Of a stretch of 64,000 nucleotides of DNA, positions 8,892 through 17,712 are shown piece after piece (position 1 is the first letter of the stretch; every line of letters begins with the position of its first letter). Source of the stretch: Myxococcaceae bacterium JPH2. GTDB taxonomy: Bacteria; Myxococcota; Myxococcia; Myxococcales; Myxococcaceae. The translations under genes were made by a program, and so were the position numbers. The stretch is taken from positions 62,001-126,000 of the forward strand of contig JAEMGR010000036.1 in the NCBI GenBank assembly GCA_016458225.1. The letters are read 5' to 3'. The notes below the pieces were generated by a model. That model was not told the DNA's origin. It worked only from the letters and a program-made list of their open reading frames with translations, and made no database searches.

Positions 8892-10094
8892 ATGCAACTG
8901 GAGGCGAGCCTCGACGGAGCGCAAGGAGTCCAGCCCGCGGAGGCCGAGGTCGCCACCGCGTTGGCGGTGGCCGTGGTGCCGCTGTGTGCGCTCGCCGTCA
9001 CGTCCACCGCGGTGGGCATGCACTGGGACATCTGCTGGCACCAGTCGATTGGCCGGGACACGTTCTGGTCTCCACCTCACCTGGCCATCCAGTTCGGCGC
9101 GGTGCTCACCGGGCTGTGCTGCCTGCACGTGCTGTGGCGAGCCACGTTCGGCGCCGCGCACGTGCGAGTGGCCGCGCGCGGTGCCTCGGTGCGCGTGTGG
9201 GGGCTGCGCGGGCCATTGGGCGTGTTCGTCGCGGGCTGGGGCGGGGTGGCGATGCTCACCTCCGCGCCGTTCGATGACTGGTGGCACAACACCTACGGGC
9301 TCGACGTCAAGGTGCTGAGCCCGCCGCACGCGGTGCTCGTGGGCGGCATCCTGGTGATGCAGCTGGGCGTGCTCCTGCTCGTGTTGGGCGAGCGCAACCG
9401 CACCGCGCCGGACACGCTCGCGCACTCGCGCCATGACTCCCTGCTCCTGCACGTGTGCGGCATGGCGCTCACCTGCTACCTGGTGCTCACGCTGGAGCTG
9501 CTCTTGCCCAGCTACATGCACTCCGGGCTGTTCTTCCGGACGGTGGCAATGGGCGTGCCGTTGCTGCTCGCCGTCACGCATCGGGCGAGTGGTCAGCGCT
9601 GGGCCTGCACCCAGTCGGTGGGGACCTATACCGCGCTGATGTTGCTGCTCGTCTGGGTCTTCCCGCTGTTCCCCGCCACGCCGCGCCTGGGTCCGGTGTA
9701 CCTGCCGGTGACGCACCTGGTGCCGCCGCCGTTCCCGCTGTTGCTCATCGTGCCCGCGGTCGTGCTCGATGTGCTGCTGGCCCGCGTGCCTGGGTGGAGC
9801 GACGGGCGGCGCGCGTTCTGGGGCGGCACGCTGTTCCTCGCGAGCTTCGCGCTGGCGCAGTGGCCGTTCGCGGACTTCCTCATGTCTCCGTGGGCGCGCA
9901 ACCCCATCTTCGCCGCGGACATGTTTGGCTACAGCACGCAGCCTGGCTCGTATGCCTATCGCCACCTCTTCCACGACGTGGAAGGCACGAGCACGCGCTT
10001 CTTCCTGAACCTCGCGCTCGCCTGGGGGCTCAGCGTGGGGATGTTCCGACTGGGGCTCGCGTCAGGCACGTGGCTGCTGCGGCTGCGGCGCTGA
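8892..10094 (+). CDS. Polytopic membrane protein with duplicated WH...SPPH motif, function unknown
   Basis: 400 residues from ATG 8892, with GAGGAGGG 5-12 bases upstream as a strong ribosome site. About ten hydrophobic segments are visible. Two segments carry the same pattern: WHQSIGRDTFWSPPH at about residues 48-62 and WHNTYGLDVKVLSPPH at about 133-148, meaning W-H-x3-G-x-D-x3/4-S-P-P-H. Conserved His/Asp/Trp at membrane edges suggest metal or haem binding or a quinol-type site, but I do not recognise the family. It is followed after 37 bases by a YtkA-like exported protein, suggesting a shared role, possibly copper or oxidase related (inference). Confidence 0.75.
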   Translation: MQLEASLDGAQGVQPAEAEVATALAVAVVPLCALAVTSTAVGMHWDICWHQSIGRDTFWSPPHLAIQFGAVLTGLCCLHVLWRATFGAAHVRVAARGASVRVWGLRGPLGVFVAGWGGVAMLTSAPFDDWWHNTYGLDVKVLSPPHAVLVGGILVMQLGVLLLVLGERNRTAPDTLAHSRHDSLLLHVCGMALTCYLVLTLELLLPSYMHSGLFFRTVAMGVPLLLAVTHRASGQRWACTQSVGTYTALMLLLVWVFPLFPATPRLGPVYLPVTHLVPPPFPLLLIVPAVVLDVLLARVPGWSDGRRAFWGGTLFLASFALAQWPFADFLMSPWARNPIFAADMFGYSTQPGSYAYRHLFHDVEGTSTRFFLNLALAWGLSVGMFRLGLASGTWLLRLRR

Positions 10095-10131
10095 CGTGAT
10101 GCCTCCCTTCCCGCTCACTAGGAGTCCTCTC

Positions 10132-11679
10132 ATGCGCGTGTGGTGTTCGTCGGGCAGCGCGCTGCTGTCCCTGCTCTTGATGGGTCTGTCCGGCGTCGCG
10201 CTCGCGCACTCCGAGGTCCAGGACCTCTTCCACGAAGGGCTGGCCGGGCCGTATCGGCTGTTCGTCACGGTGCGTCCGCCGGCCGTCATTCCCGGCATCG
10301 CCGAGGTGCGCGTGCGCACCGAGCACGACGACGTGGACATGGTGGAGGTCGTGCCGCTGCCACTCGAGGGCGCGGGCAGTCACCTCACACCCGCGGCCGA
10401 CGTGGCGACGCGCTCGGAGAGGGATTCGCAGTCCTTCCAGGCGAGCCTGTGGCTGATGACGCCCGGGGCCTGGCAGGTGCGTGTCACGGCGCACGGCAAG
10501 CGGGGCTCGCACACCCTGGCGGTGCCCGTGCGCGCGCTGCCCACGCGCACCGAGGCCATGAGCACGCCGTTCTCGGCGCTGCTGCTGGGGCTGCTGGTGT
10601 TGCTGTGGATGGGCGCCGCGAGCGTGGCGCGGGCCGCGGCGCGCGAGGCGCGACTGGCACCCGGTGAGAAGCTCAGCCTGCGCGACCGCCGCCGAGGCAA
10701 CTGGGCGTTCGCGGCCACCGCGCTCTGCATGGGGCTGCTCGTCTGGGTGGGCGGGCGGTGGTGGCGCGAGGAGGCCAAGGGCTACGAGGCCATCCTGTAT
10801 CAGCCGCTGAAGCTCGCCGCGGACTACCTGCCGAAGGTGGGGGAGGGGACGCTCGCGCTCCGACTGGAGGACCCAGGCTGGCTGCCCTCGCGGCGCCTGG
10901 ACGACCTGGTCCCCGACCACGAGCACCTGATGCATGTCTTCATCGTCCGCGTGCCGGAGATGGACCGCGTCTATCACCTGCACCCGGAGAAGGTGGGCCC
11001 CGCGCGCTTCGAGCGCCCGCTGCCGCCGATGCCCGCGGGCCGCTATCAGGTCTGGGCGGAGGTGGTGCACGCCACGGGCATGACGGAGACCCTGCGCACC
11101 GAGCTGCTGCTGCCCGACGTCCCGGGTGAGCCCGCGCGGGGGGATGACGCGCTGGGCACCGCCGCGCCGCTGTCCCAGTCCTCGACGGACAGCCGCACCT
11201 TCACCCTGGAGGACGGCGCGCGCATGGTGTGGCTGCGCGATGAGGGCCCGCTGTCGCTGGACGCTCCCGGCCACCTGCGCTTCCGGGTGGAGAACGCGGA
11301 GGGGCATCCCGCTGGAGACCTGGAGCCTTACATGGGGATGCTCGGCCACGCGGCCATCGTGCGCACCGACCGCGAGGTCTTCGCGCACGTGCACCCCTCG
11401 GGGTCGGTATCCATGGCGGCGCTGGACATCGCGCGGGCCGCGCTGGAGCCCCGCCCCGCTGACGGCGCGCCCGAGGGCGAGATGAAGCACGCGGGCTGTC
11501 ATGGCGCGGTGACCGGCCCCATGCCCTCCGATGTGTCCTTTCCCTTTGGCTTCTCGCTCCCCGGGCGCTACCGCCTCTTCATCCAGGTGAAGCGCCACGG
11601 CACGGTGCAGACCGCCGTCTTCGATGCGCGCGCGGGTGGACGCAGCCTCACGCCGGTGTCGGAAGGGAAGGTGCCGTAG
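10132..11679 (+). CDS. Exported membrane protein with YtkA/FixH-like beta domains
   Basis: 515 residues. ATG 10132 was chosen because AGGAG lies 7-11 bases upstream and a signal peptide follows directly (cleavage probably after ALA-HSE). Two further hydrophobic helices lie at about residues 145-165 and 195-215. The N-terminal extracytoplasmic domain begins HSEVQDLFHEGLAGPYRLFV. After the helices there are two domains with a repeated ...HLMHVFIVRV...VYHLHPE / ...HAAIVRT...VFAHVHPSG signature, the HLHP-type motif seen in YtkA-like and heavy-metal-associated proteins. His clusters suggest metal handling in the periplasm. It is probably an operon partner of the preceding membrane protein. Confidence 0.72.
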   Translation: MRVWCSSGSALLSLLLMGLSGVALAHSEVQDLFHEGLAGPYRLFVTVRPPAVIPGIAEVRVRTEHDDVDMVEVVPLPLEGAGSHLTPAADVATRSERDSQSFQASLWLMTPGAWQVRVTAHGKRGSHTLAVPVRALPTRTEAMSTPFSALLLGLLVLLWMGAASVARAAAREARLAPGEKLSLRDRRRGNWAFAATALCMGLLVWVGGRWWREEAKGYEAILYQPLKLAADYLPKVGEGTLALRLEDPGWLPSRRLDDLVPDHEHLMHVFIVRVPEMDRVYHLHPEKVGPARFERPLPPMPAGRYQVWAEVVHATGMTETLRTELLLPDVPGEPARGDDALGTAAPLSQSSTDSRTFTLEDGARMVWLRDEGPLSLDAPGHLRFRVENAEGHPAGDLEPYMGMLGHAAIVRTDREVFAHVHPSGSVSMAALDIARAALEPRPADGAPEGEMKHAGCHGAVTGPMPSDVSFPFGFSLPGRYRLFIQVKRHGTVQTAVFDARAGGRSLTPVSEGKVP

Positions 11680-11772
11680 CGCGGTAATGCATGGCTCATC
11701 CTGGAATAAATGACGAAAATTGATATTCAAGTTTAATCTGACATGCGCGACACCTCACCCAAGAGGCCGTTC
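11680..11772 (+). promoter_or_regulatory. AT-rich promoter region of lipoprotein esterase
   Basis: The 93 bases between two forward genes contain the lowest-GC patch of the neighbourhood (11703-11750, with GAATAAATGACG, TTGATATTCAA and GTTTAATC). TTGATATTCAA has TTGA/TCAA arms. No hexamer pair reads as a convincing -35/-10, so I only mark the region. AAGAGG at 11761-11766 is the ribosome site for the ATG at 11773. Confidence 0.3.
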
Positions 11773-12684
11773 ATGTCCATGCGTGTTGCCGTGCTGTCGT
11801 TGTGTCTGGCTGTCGTCGTCGGTTGTGGAGGGGCGGAGGCAGTGGACGAAGCTCCGCTGGGGACGAGCACGTCCCGGCTGGTGGTGCCCACGGTGGAGAA
11901 TCAGGTGGTGGCGCGCCTGGCTTCGAGCACGGGGGCTGGATACGGGTATGCCGAATACCTGCCGCCCGGCTACCTCACGTCGGCGTCGAGCTATCCCGTC
12001 GTCATCCACCTGAACGGCATTGACGAGTTCGGCACGTCCACGACGGAAGCGGACCTCTTGAGCGTGCTGACGCGGCACGGGGCGCTGAAGCTCATCCAGA
12101 CCTCGTCGACGTGGAAGACGTACTTCGGCACGCATCAGGTGATGGTGTTCTCTCCGCGCGCGCCTACGGACTGGACGCCCTCGGTGCTGGATGCCTTCGT
12201 CAGCTTCCTCGTGGCGAACTATCGCGTGGACACCACGCGCATCTACCTCACGGGCCTGAGCATTGGTGGCTATGGCGCCTGGAAGTATGCGTTTGACCAT
12301 GGCAGCCGGCTGGCGGCGCTGGCGCCCATGGCCACCAACATCGGTGGGCCGGGCCCGAGCATCACGCAGCTGCAGAACGTGCCGGTCTGGGCCGTGCATT
12401 CGTATGCGGATGGCGGCTCGCTGTCGGCCGAGGTGTCGTGGCTGCTGGGCCTGACCAAGGTCTATGGCCAGTACTCGCCGCTGAGCGTGGCGTCGCCGTC
12501 CTCCACGGTGACGTATCCGTTCGATGGCGCGACGCACACGTGGGGCGCTCCGGTGCCGGGCCGCGTGGGCACGGGCTCCTCCGTCGCGCGGCTCACCGTG
12601 TACTCCGGCGGCGCGCATGACTGCTGGTCGAACACGTACAACGACACCGTGTTCTGGGACTGGATGCTCGCGCAGCACCGCTGA
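11773..12684 (+). CDS. Lipoprotein alpha/beta-hydrolase esterase (PHB depolymerase/phospholipase-like)
   Basis: 303 residues from ATG 11773, with AAGAGG six bases upstream. An upstream ATG at 11743 lacks a ribosome site. The N-terminus is a lipoprotein signal with lipobox VVGC. The mature part has the alpha/beta-hydrolase order: an oxyanion strand (YPVVIHLNGIDEFG), nucleophile elbow GLSIGGYGAW with Ser, a likely acid in the AVHSYADGG region, and a late His (GGAHDCW). The family includes predicted peptidases/phospholipases and feruloyl or PHB-type esterases. The substrate is unknown. It would be anchored to a membrane facing the periplasm or cell surface. Confidence 0.82.
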   Translation: MSMRVAVLSLCLAVVVGCGGAEAVDEAPLGTSTSRLVVPTVENQVVARLASSTGAGYGYAEYLPPGYLTSASSYPVVIHLNGIDEFGTSTTEADLLSVLTRHGALKLIQTSSTWKTYFGTHQVMVFSPRAPTDWTPSVLDAFVSFLVANYRVDTTRIYLTGLSIGGYGAWKYAFDHGSRLAALAPMATNIGGPGPSITQLQNVPVWAVHSYADGGSLSAEVSWLLGLTKVYGQYSPLSVASPSSTVTYPFDGATHTWGAPVPGRVGTGSSVARLTVYSGGAHDCWSNTYNDTVFWDWMLAQHR

Positions 12685-12701
12685 CGCCCGCCTGGCTGTT
12701 C

Positions 12702-12730
12702 CCGCCTCGGGCCCACCGCGCCCGAGGCGG
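12702..12730 (+). terminator. Stem-loop terminator after the esterase
   Basis: A perfect 11-bp GC-rich inverted repeat, CCGCCTCGGGC / GCCCGAGGCGG, with a 7-base loop starts 17 bases after the esterase stop. No T run follows, which is common in this genome style. Confidence 0.5.
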
Positions 12731-12849
12731 CCTGCCTGCCCAGCGTGCGCGGGGTGGAGCACGAGATAAATCCCGAGGGAAAAGAGCGCGGCTGGGTCGT
12801 GTTGCGCTCAGAAGGCCTGGACGCAATGCGCCATGGCCGCCCATCTCCT

Positions 12850-14163
12850 ATGACCCTCGCACACACCACGAATGCGCCCCTGCATGAGCGCCGGGGCATC
12901 TTGCGCCGCAGCCTTCGCCTCTCCACGCTGGAGGGGGTGCTGGCCGAGCTTGTGACGGCCTTCGCGGGAAGCGGTGTGCTCACTGCCTGGGCCCTGCACT
13001 TGCGCTGCAGCCCCATCCTCGTCGCGCTGCTCGCCGCGCTGCCGGCGCTGCTCCAGCTGGTGCACCTGCCGTCGGCGTGGCTGACGCAGGCGCGGGGCAG
13101 CCGTCCCGTGGCCATCCTCGCGGTGGGCGCGTCCCGCCTGGCCCTGCTCCCCCTGCTCGTGTTCCCGTTCCTGGGGCTGTCCCTGGAGGGCAAGCGGCTG
13201 CTCTTCCTGGGCATCACCGTGCTGTACGCGCTGCTGGGAATCATCGCGAACAACGCCTGGACCGCGTGGATGGGGGACCTGGTCCCCGCGCCCGTGCGGG
13301 GCCGCTACTTCGGGCAGCGCACCTCGCTGGGGATGTTGGCGGGCGGCATCGCCGGGCTGGCGGTGGGGCTGGCGCTCGACTCCGCTCGCAAGCATGGGCA
13401 GGAGCCGCAGGTGCTCGCGCTGCTCGCGCTCCTGGGCACCCTCGTCGGCGTGGCCTCGCTCGTGCTGATGGCGCGTCAGGCGCCGCCCACCGGCGTGTCG
13501 CGCCGAGCGGTGTGCGCGGTGTGCGCGGTGTCTCCGTTCCGGGATCGCCGGCTGCGTCCGCTGCTCACGTACCAGGTGGTGTGGGGCGCGGCGGTGGGGG
13601 TCTCCGCGAGCTTCGGCGTCGTCTACATGCTGCAGGACCTGCGCATGGGCTTCGGCCTCATCGCGGGCTACGGCTCGGCCGTGGCGCTGGTCCGCGTGCT
13701 GGCCATCCGTCACTGGGGCAAGGTCATCCAGCGCGTGGGCGCGCGGCCGGTGCTGGTCGTCTGCTCGTTCGGCCTCATCTTCCTGCCGCTGCTGTGGCTG
13801 GTGCCGCCCAGTGACTTCACGCTGTGGCTGCTGGGCGTCGACGTGCTGATGGCCGGCATCCTGTGGGGCGGCCACGGTCTCGCGTCGTTCGAGCTGCCGC
13901 TGTCGCTCGCACCCGCGAAGCGCCGTCCGTTCTACGTCGCGGCGTTCCACAAGGCGGGCGGTCTGGCGTTCGCCCTCGCGTCGCTCGCGGGGGGCTGGCT
14001 GGCGACGCAGGTGCCCTCGCGCCTGTTCATCCACGGCGAGGCGTTCCACGGCCTCCAGATCCTCTTCCTCCTGTCCGCGCTGGGGCGACTGTTCGCGGCC
14101 CCGCTGGCCCTCCGGGGTCGGCGCCGTCAGGAAGGCGCTGTGCCCGCCGCGTGCTTCGCGTGA
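12850..14163 (+). CDS. MFS transporter
   Basis: 437 residues from ATG 12850. An in-frame ATG at 12826 is equally possible and no ribosome site decides between them. Twelve hydrophobic segments are visible. The loop after segment 4 has PAPVRGRYFGQRTSLGM, the R-G-R-(Y/F)-F-G-x-R signature of one MFS_1 branch. The central linker (MARQAPPTGVSRRAVC...FRDRRLRPLL) separates the two six-helix halves. Substrate unknown. It is a stand-alone forward gene, and the next genes run in reverse. Confidence 0.82.
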   Translation: MTLAHTTNAPLHERRGILRRSLRLSTLEGVLAELVTAFAGSGVLTAWALHLRCSPILVALLAALPALLQLVHLPSAWLTQARGSRPVAILAVGASRLALLPLLVFPFLGLSLEGKRLLFLGITVLYALLGIIANNAWTAWMGDLVPAPVRGRYFGQRTSLGMLAGGIAGLAVGLALDSARKHGQEPQVLALLALLGTLVGVASLVLMARQAPPTGVSRRAVCAVCAVSPFRDRRLRPLLTYQVVWGAAVGVSASFGVVYMLQDLRMGFGLIAGYGSAVALVRVLAIRHWGKVIQRVGARPVLVVCSFGLIFLPLLWLVPPSDFTLWLLGVDVLMAGILWGGHGLASFELPLSLAPAKRRPFYVAAFHKAGGLAFALASLAGGWLATQVPSRLFIHGEAFHGLQILFLLSALGRLFAAPLALRGRRRQEGAVPAACFA

Positions 14164-14179
14164 GCGCGAGCGTCCGGAC

Positions 14180-15079
14180 TCAGCGTCGCCAGTAGCGCCA
14201 CACCCAGCGGTCCGCGCGCTCGACCTCCTCGAAGCGGGCGAGCAGCGGCGGCACGAGGTTCTCGGGAAGCCGGAGCTGGGCGAGCAGCGCGCGCACCTCC
14301 AGCTTGCGCGTCAGCGCGAGCAGCGCCTCTCGCTCCGGCTCCGTCAGGTCCGGGTGCCAGCAGTCGGCGATGAGCACCACGCGTCGCTCATTGCTCGGGT
14401 TCGTCGTCTCGTGCTCGAACGAGTCATGGAAGGCGAGCACGCGGTCGGTGCGCCAGGCGCGCGCTTCGGTGCCCACCCGGATGGCGGAGCCCTCGGGGGC
14501 GCGCAGGCCCAGGTGCAGGCGCATGCGGAACCCATCCCAGCCGAAGCTCGGCACCGCGCGCGTGGCCGGCGCGTGCGCGGAGAACATCACGTCACCCAGA
14601 GGCAGGTCGGTGCACTCGCCCGTGAGCGAGCGCACCACGCGCGCGGTGGAGTCCATGGCCAGCTCGGGCCAGAAGAGGCGATCCACGCGCTCGCCCGCGA
14701 AGTAGATGGGATGCACCGTCCAGCGGCCCGTCCCCACGATGTCGGTGCGGTAGTGGAGCAGCGGCGAACTCTCGAGCCGCGCCAGGTCATTGCGCACGGC
14801 ATCCACGTGCTGCTCCAGCGCGCTCGCCGCCGCCGGGGGCGGGTCTCTCCAGGGACGCTCCTCCAGGCCGGGGAAGGGCGGGAACACCACGGGCGCTTGT
14901 CCCGTGGGCGCGGGCGGCGGCGCGACGTCTCCCAGCAGGATGCGCAGGTAGTGCTTCACGCGCTCCAGTTCGGAGCCCGCGGCCAGGACCGAGTCCACGA
15001 AGCCACCCGCCACGGCCAGTCGGAGGATCTCCTCGCGCACCTGGATGGGGAGGTCCTCCTGCTCGGGGGCTTCGTTCAT
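14180..15079 (-). CDS. Aspartyl/asparaginyl beta-hydroxylase family oxygenase
   Basis: 299 residues. ATG 15079 overlaps the stop of the upstream gene as ATGA. The C-terminal half carries the Fe(II)/2-oxoglutarate cupin of the Asp_Arg_Hydrox family: GWDGFRMRLHLGLR, then VLAFHDSFEHETTN supplying a facial-triad His, and RRVVLIADCWHPDL supplying a second His. The first 100 residues are a small helical domain with a Pro-rich linker. Family members hydroxylate Asp/Asn or other small substrates. Co-translation with the upstream exported protein suggests a functional link that I cannot specify. Confidence 0.85.
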   Translation of the reverse strand: MNEAPEQEDLPIQVREEILRLAVAGGFVDSVLAAGSELERVKHYLRILLGDVAPPPAPTGQAPVVFPPFPGLEERPWRDPPPAAASALEQHVDAVRNDLARLESSPLLHYRTDIVGTGRWTVHPIYFAGERVDRLFWPELAMDSTARVVRSLTGECTDLPLGDVMFSAHAPATRAVPSFGWDGFRMRLHLGLRAPEGSAIRVGTEARAWRTDRVLAFHDSFEHETTNPSNERRVVLIADCWHPDLTEPEREALLALTRKLEVRALLAQLRLPENLVPPLLARFEEVERADRWVWRYWRR

Positions 15080-16776
15080 GGTGTGCCTCGGGCCTCGGCT
15101 GCTGGCTGCGCCAAGGCGCCCAGCTCCGTGCGCTGGCCGGCCTTGACGGTGAAGGCGCGGGAGACGTCCTTCACGTACAGCGTGTGCTCGCCTGGAGTGA
15201 GCCCCGCCACCAGGAAGCTCCCGTCGGCTTGGGTGAACTGCCAGGCGCCATGCCACCGGTCATCGATGACGATGCTCGGCGGCCCCTCCATGCGAGACTC
15301 GGGGCCCAGCGTGATGGAGCCCGCCACCGCGCCGGTCTCCTCCAGCCGGATGGTCGCGGTCAGGTGCTCGCCGGGCTTCCCCGTGAGCGTGACGCTGCCC
15401 GCGCGACCATCGGGGAGCCACGCGTAGACGGTTTGTGGGCTCCCGGAGAGTGGATGCACCACGAAGCCACCGCCCTCGAAGCGGTGCGCGGTGTATCGCC
15501 GGGGGACATCGCCACAGCGCCCGGAGATGGGCTGCTCCACCGCCACGGTGACTCCGTGCGCGAGGGTGCCGCCCGGAAGGACGACGTATCCCGCCAGGTC
15601 GAACCGCTCGCGAGTCGACGGCTCGGGGGGAATGTACATTCCTCGATACGTCGGATCCGGGGTGACGGCGATGCGGGTGGAGAACGGCACGCCGGGCTTG
15701 AGCGTGACCTCTTGCCAGCTTCCCAGGACGCCTCCCCCGCTGTGGCCCCGGAACCAGAGCTGTCGCTTGCCCGACTCGACGGAGCCCCGCCACGTCCCAT
15801 CGGGCTGGAGGCTCAAGGCCACGTCGCCGACGCCGACGGATTCGATGGTGTCCTTCAAGCCGACCTTGCCCGCGCGCCGCGCGAGCCGCACCGTGACAGG
15901 CGTGAAGCCCGCGAGCTGGAGATCCGCGTGGCCCTCCGTGCCCACGGCGACCGCGTCGAGGTAGTGCTCCATGCCCTGGCCCTGCGCGGCAATGGGCGAG
16001 ACGTGGAGCTTGCCGGGCGTGAGCCCATCGATGCGGAACGCGCCCTGCGCATCCGAGACCGCCTCCATGGGCAGGCGCCACGTGAACAGCTCGTCGCCCC
16101 AGGCGACGACGCGAACATCGGCCGCGGGTGCGCCGTCCGGGCCCGTGACGCGCCCCGAGAGCGAGGCCCCGGGCGGCAGCCGCAGCTCGACAGAGAGCGT
16201 CCCGTTCGCCACCACGCCCACGTCGCTCTCGCAGGACTCGGCATGGCCGGGGCCGCGCGCGCATACGTCGAACAAGCCCGCGTGCGTCGAGGAGAACAGC
16301 GCCTGCCCGTGCTCATCCGTCTGCACGGACTCGAAGACCGAGGCCGGCGTCACCGGTCCCCGCAGGATCGCCACCTTCGCGTTCGCGACGGGCGTCCCGT
16401 GTTGAGCGGACAACACACGCACGCGCACGGTGGCGGTGCCCTCCAGCGTCGGAGGCTCCGAGGGAACTGGAAGCGGCGCGGAGTCGCCCGAGCCCTGCGT
16501 CGTCGGCACCGCGGCGGAAGCGCTCGAGCCCGCCGCGGAGGGGGCCGCATCGGGGGCGGGCGCTGTCCCCGGAGCCGTCGAGCCAGGTGCCGCGGCTGAC
16601 GGGACGGGCGCACCCGCCACGGGAGCGGAGGTCATCGCGCCGCGCACGACGGGCGCTGCCTGAGGGGGAGCGGGCTCCGCCGGTGACGGCGCCGCGGTGA
16701 CGCGCAGAACCGCAACCGTTCCGAGCACCAGCGCGGCTCCCGCCGAGATGCCCGCCCATGTCAGCGTGTTCTTCAT
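15076..16776 (-). CDS. Membrane-anchored protein with carboxypeptidase regulatory-like domains
   Basis: 566 residues from ATG 16776. An N-terminal hydrophobic segment (residues about 8-28) is followed by an Ala/Pro/Ser-rich linker of about 85 residues, then several beta-sandwich repeats of the carboxypeptidase-regulatory (CarboxypepD_reg/transthyretin-like) type. The repeats are seen as VRVLSAQHGTPVANAKVAI, LSGRVTGPDGAPAADVRVVAWG and a terminal GSFLVAGLTPGEHTLYV. Such proteins are abundant in myxobacteria and are thought to be surface or adhesive. No catalytic motif is visible. The gene is coupled to the hydroxylase, so hydroxylation of this or a related exported protein is possible (inference). 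Confidence 0.75.
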   Translation of the reverse strand: MKNTLTWAGISAGAALVLGTVAVLRVTAAPSPAEPAPPQAAPVVRGAMTSAPVAGAPVPSAAAPGSTAPGTAPAPDAAPSAAGSSASAAVPTTQGSGDSAPLPVPSEPPTLEGTATVRVRVLSAQHGTPVANAKVAILRGPVTPASVFESVQTDEHGQALFSSTHAGLFDVCARGPGHAESCESDVGVVANGTLSVELRLPPGASLSGRVTGPDGAPAADVRVVAWGDELFTWRLPMEAVSDAQGAFRIDGLTPGKLHVSPIAAQGQGMEHYLDAVAVGTEGHADLQLAGFTPVTVRLARRAGKVGLKDTIESVGVGDVALSLQPDGTWRGSVESGKRQLWFRGHSGGGVLGSWQEVTLKPGVPFSTRIAVTPDPTYRGMYIPPEPSTRERFDLAGYVVLPGGTLAHGVTVAVEQPISGRCGDVPRRYTAHRFEGGGFVVHPLSGSPQTVYAWLPDGRAGSVTLTGKPGEHLTATIRLEETGAVAGSITLGPESRMEGPPSIVIDDRWHGAWQFTQADGSFLVAGLTPGEHTLYVKDVSRAFTVKAGQRTELGALAQPAAEARGTP

Positions 16777-16962
16777 CGCGTGCTCCCGCTTGCGAGTGCC
16801 CGGGGACCAGCCACCCGGAAGATCGCGCGTGCATCAGGACTCCGTGGGCCGCGCGGAATGCCTGTGGGGGACACCGAGGCGTGTGCTTCAAGCGGCGCGC
16901 CCCCCGCCACCGCCCTTGCCCGGGGACGCAGCATGTCATCTCCACCCGTGCCCGCGCCACGA

Positions 16963-17607
16963 TCAGCTCGTCGCGGGAGCGCCCAACATTCGCAGCGCCA
17001 GCTCCGCGTGGACATCCGCCAGCGTCTCCTCGTCGAGCCCCTCTGACGGCTCGTACCAGTACGGCAGGCGCAGGCCGATGGTGGCGATCGCCGCGCCCGT
17101 CACGAGCGGATGCGAGGCGGAGAAGACCCCCTGGGTCCTGCCTTGCTCGATGACCTCGCGCAGCAACGCCGATGAACGCTCACGCAGCACGAGCGCCGGC
17201 GCCGCCAGCTCGGGGGGCAGCGCGTGGATCTCCTCGTTCACCACCACCGCGAGCTGCGGATGATGTGCATGCAGCAGCGTGTGCGCGCGCACGAGCGCCC
17301 GGAGACGCGCGACCGGAGAGTCCCCCGCGCCCGCCAGCGCCGCGCGAAGGCCCTCGTGATGGACCTCGTGCCCCAAGCGCACCAGCTCCGCGAGCACGTG
17401 CTCCTTGGAGGGGAAGTGCGCGTAGAGCGCGCTGGGCCGCAGCGCCAGGGCCTTGGCCAGGTCCCGGATGGAGGCGTCATGAAAGCCCCGGCACGCGAAG
17501 AGCTGGAGCGCCACCTCCAGGATGCGGCGCCGCGTCCCCTCGGGCGCCGCCGAGCTGGGAAGGACCGCCGGGCGCGCGCGCAGCCGGGAACGGGGAGGCG
17601 TGGACAT
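16963..17607 (-). CDS. TetR/AcrR-family transcriptional regulator
   Basis: 214 residues from ATG 17607. Residues about 20-70 form the TetR helix-turn-helix (RRRILEVALQLFACRGFHDASIRDLAKALALRPSALYAHFPSKEHVLAEL, seen in parts), followed by a helical ligand-binding domain of about 135 residues. It is divergent from the alpha/beta hydrolase at 17713, and the 105-base gap holds two palindromic sites sharing a TGAACG half. It probably represses itself and the hydrolase until a ligand binds, which is the usual TetR mode. Confidence 0.9.
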   Translation of the reverse strand: MSTPPRSRLRARPAVLPSSAAPEGTRRRILEVALQLFACRGFHDASIRDLAKALALRPSALYAHFPSKEHVLAELVRLGHEVHHEGLRAALAGAGDSPVARLRALVRAHTLLHAHHPQLAVVVNEEIHALPPELAAPALVLRERSSALLREVIEQGRTQGVFSASHPLVTGAAIATIGLRLPYWYEPSEGLDEETLADVHAELALRMLGAPATS

Positions 17608-17624
17608 GGGTGAAATCCTTGAAA

Positions 17625-17638
17625 AACGAACGTTCGTT
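17625..17638. promoter_or_regulatory. Palindromic TetR operator 1
   Basis: A perfect 14-bp palindrome (AACGAACGTTCGTT) lies 18 bases from the TetR start codon. A weak -35-like TTGAAA on the plus strand (17619-17624) directly precedes it, so a bound dimer would cover the spacer of a hydrolase promoter. Assignment to the adjacent TetR gene is inference from position. Confidence 0.65.
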
Positions 17639-17690
17639 CAGATAGGCTGAGAACCCAGAAAACACCGGCGCCTCACTCTAACCCGACATC

Positions 17691-17704
17691 TGAACGGTCG
17701 TTCA
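17691..17704. promoter_or_regulatory. Palindromic TetR operator 2
   Basis: TGAACGGTCGTTCA has perfect TGAAC/GTTCA arms around a 4-base centre. It repeats the TGAACG half-site of operator 1, whose outer flank also reads TGAACG on the opposite strand. It ends 8 bases before the hydrolase ATG, where bound repressor would block initiation or ribosome loading. Confidence 0.6.
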
Positions 17705-17712
17705 TTCCAACG

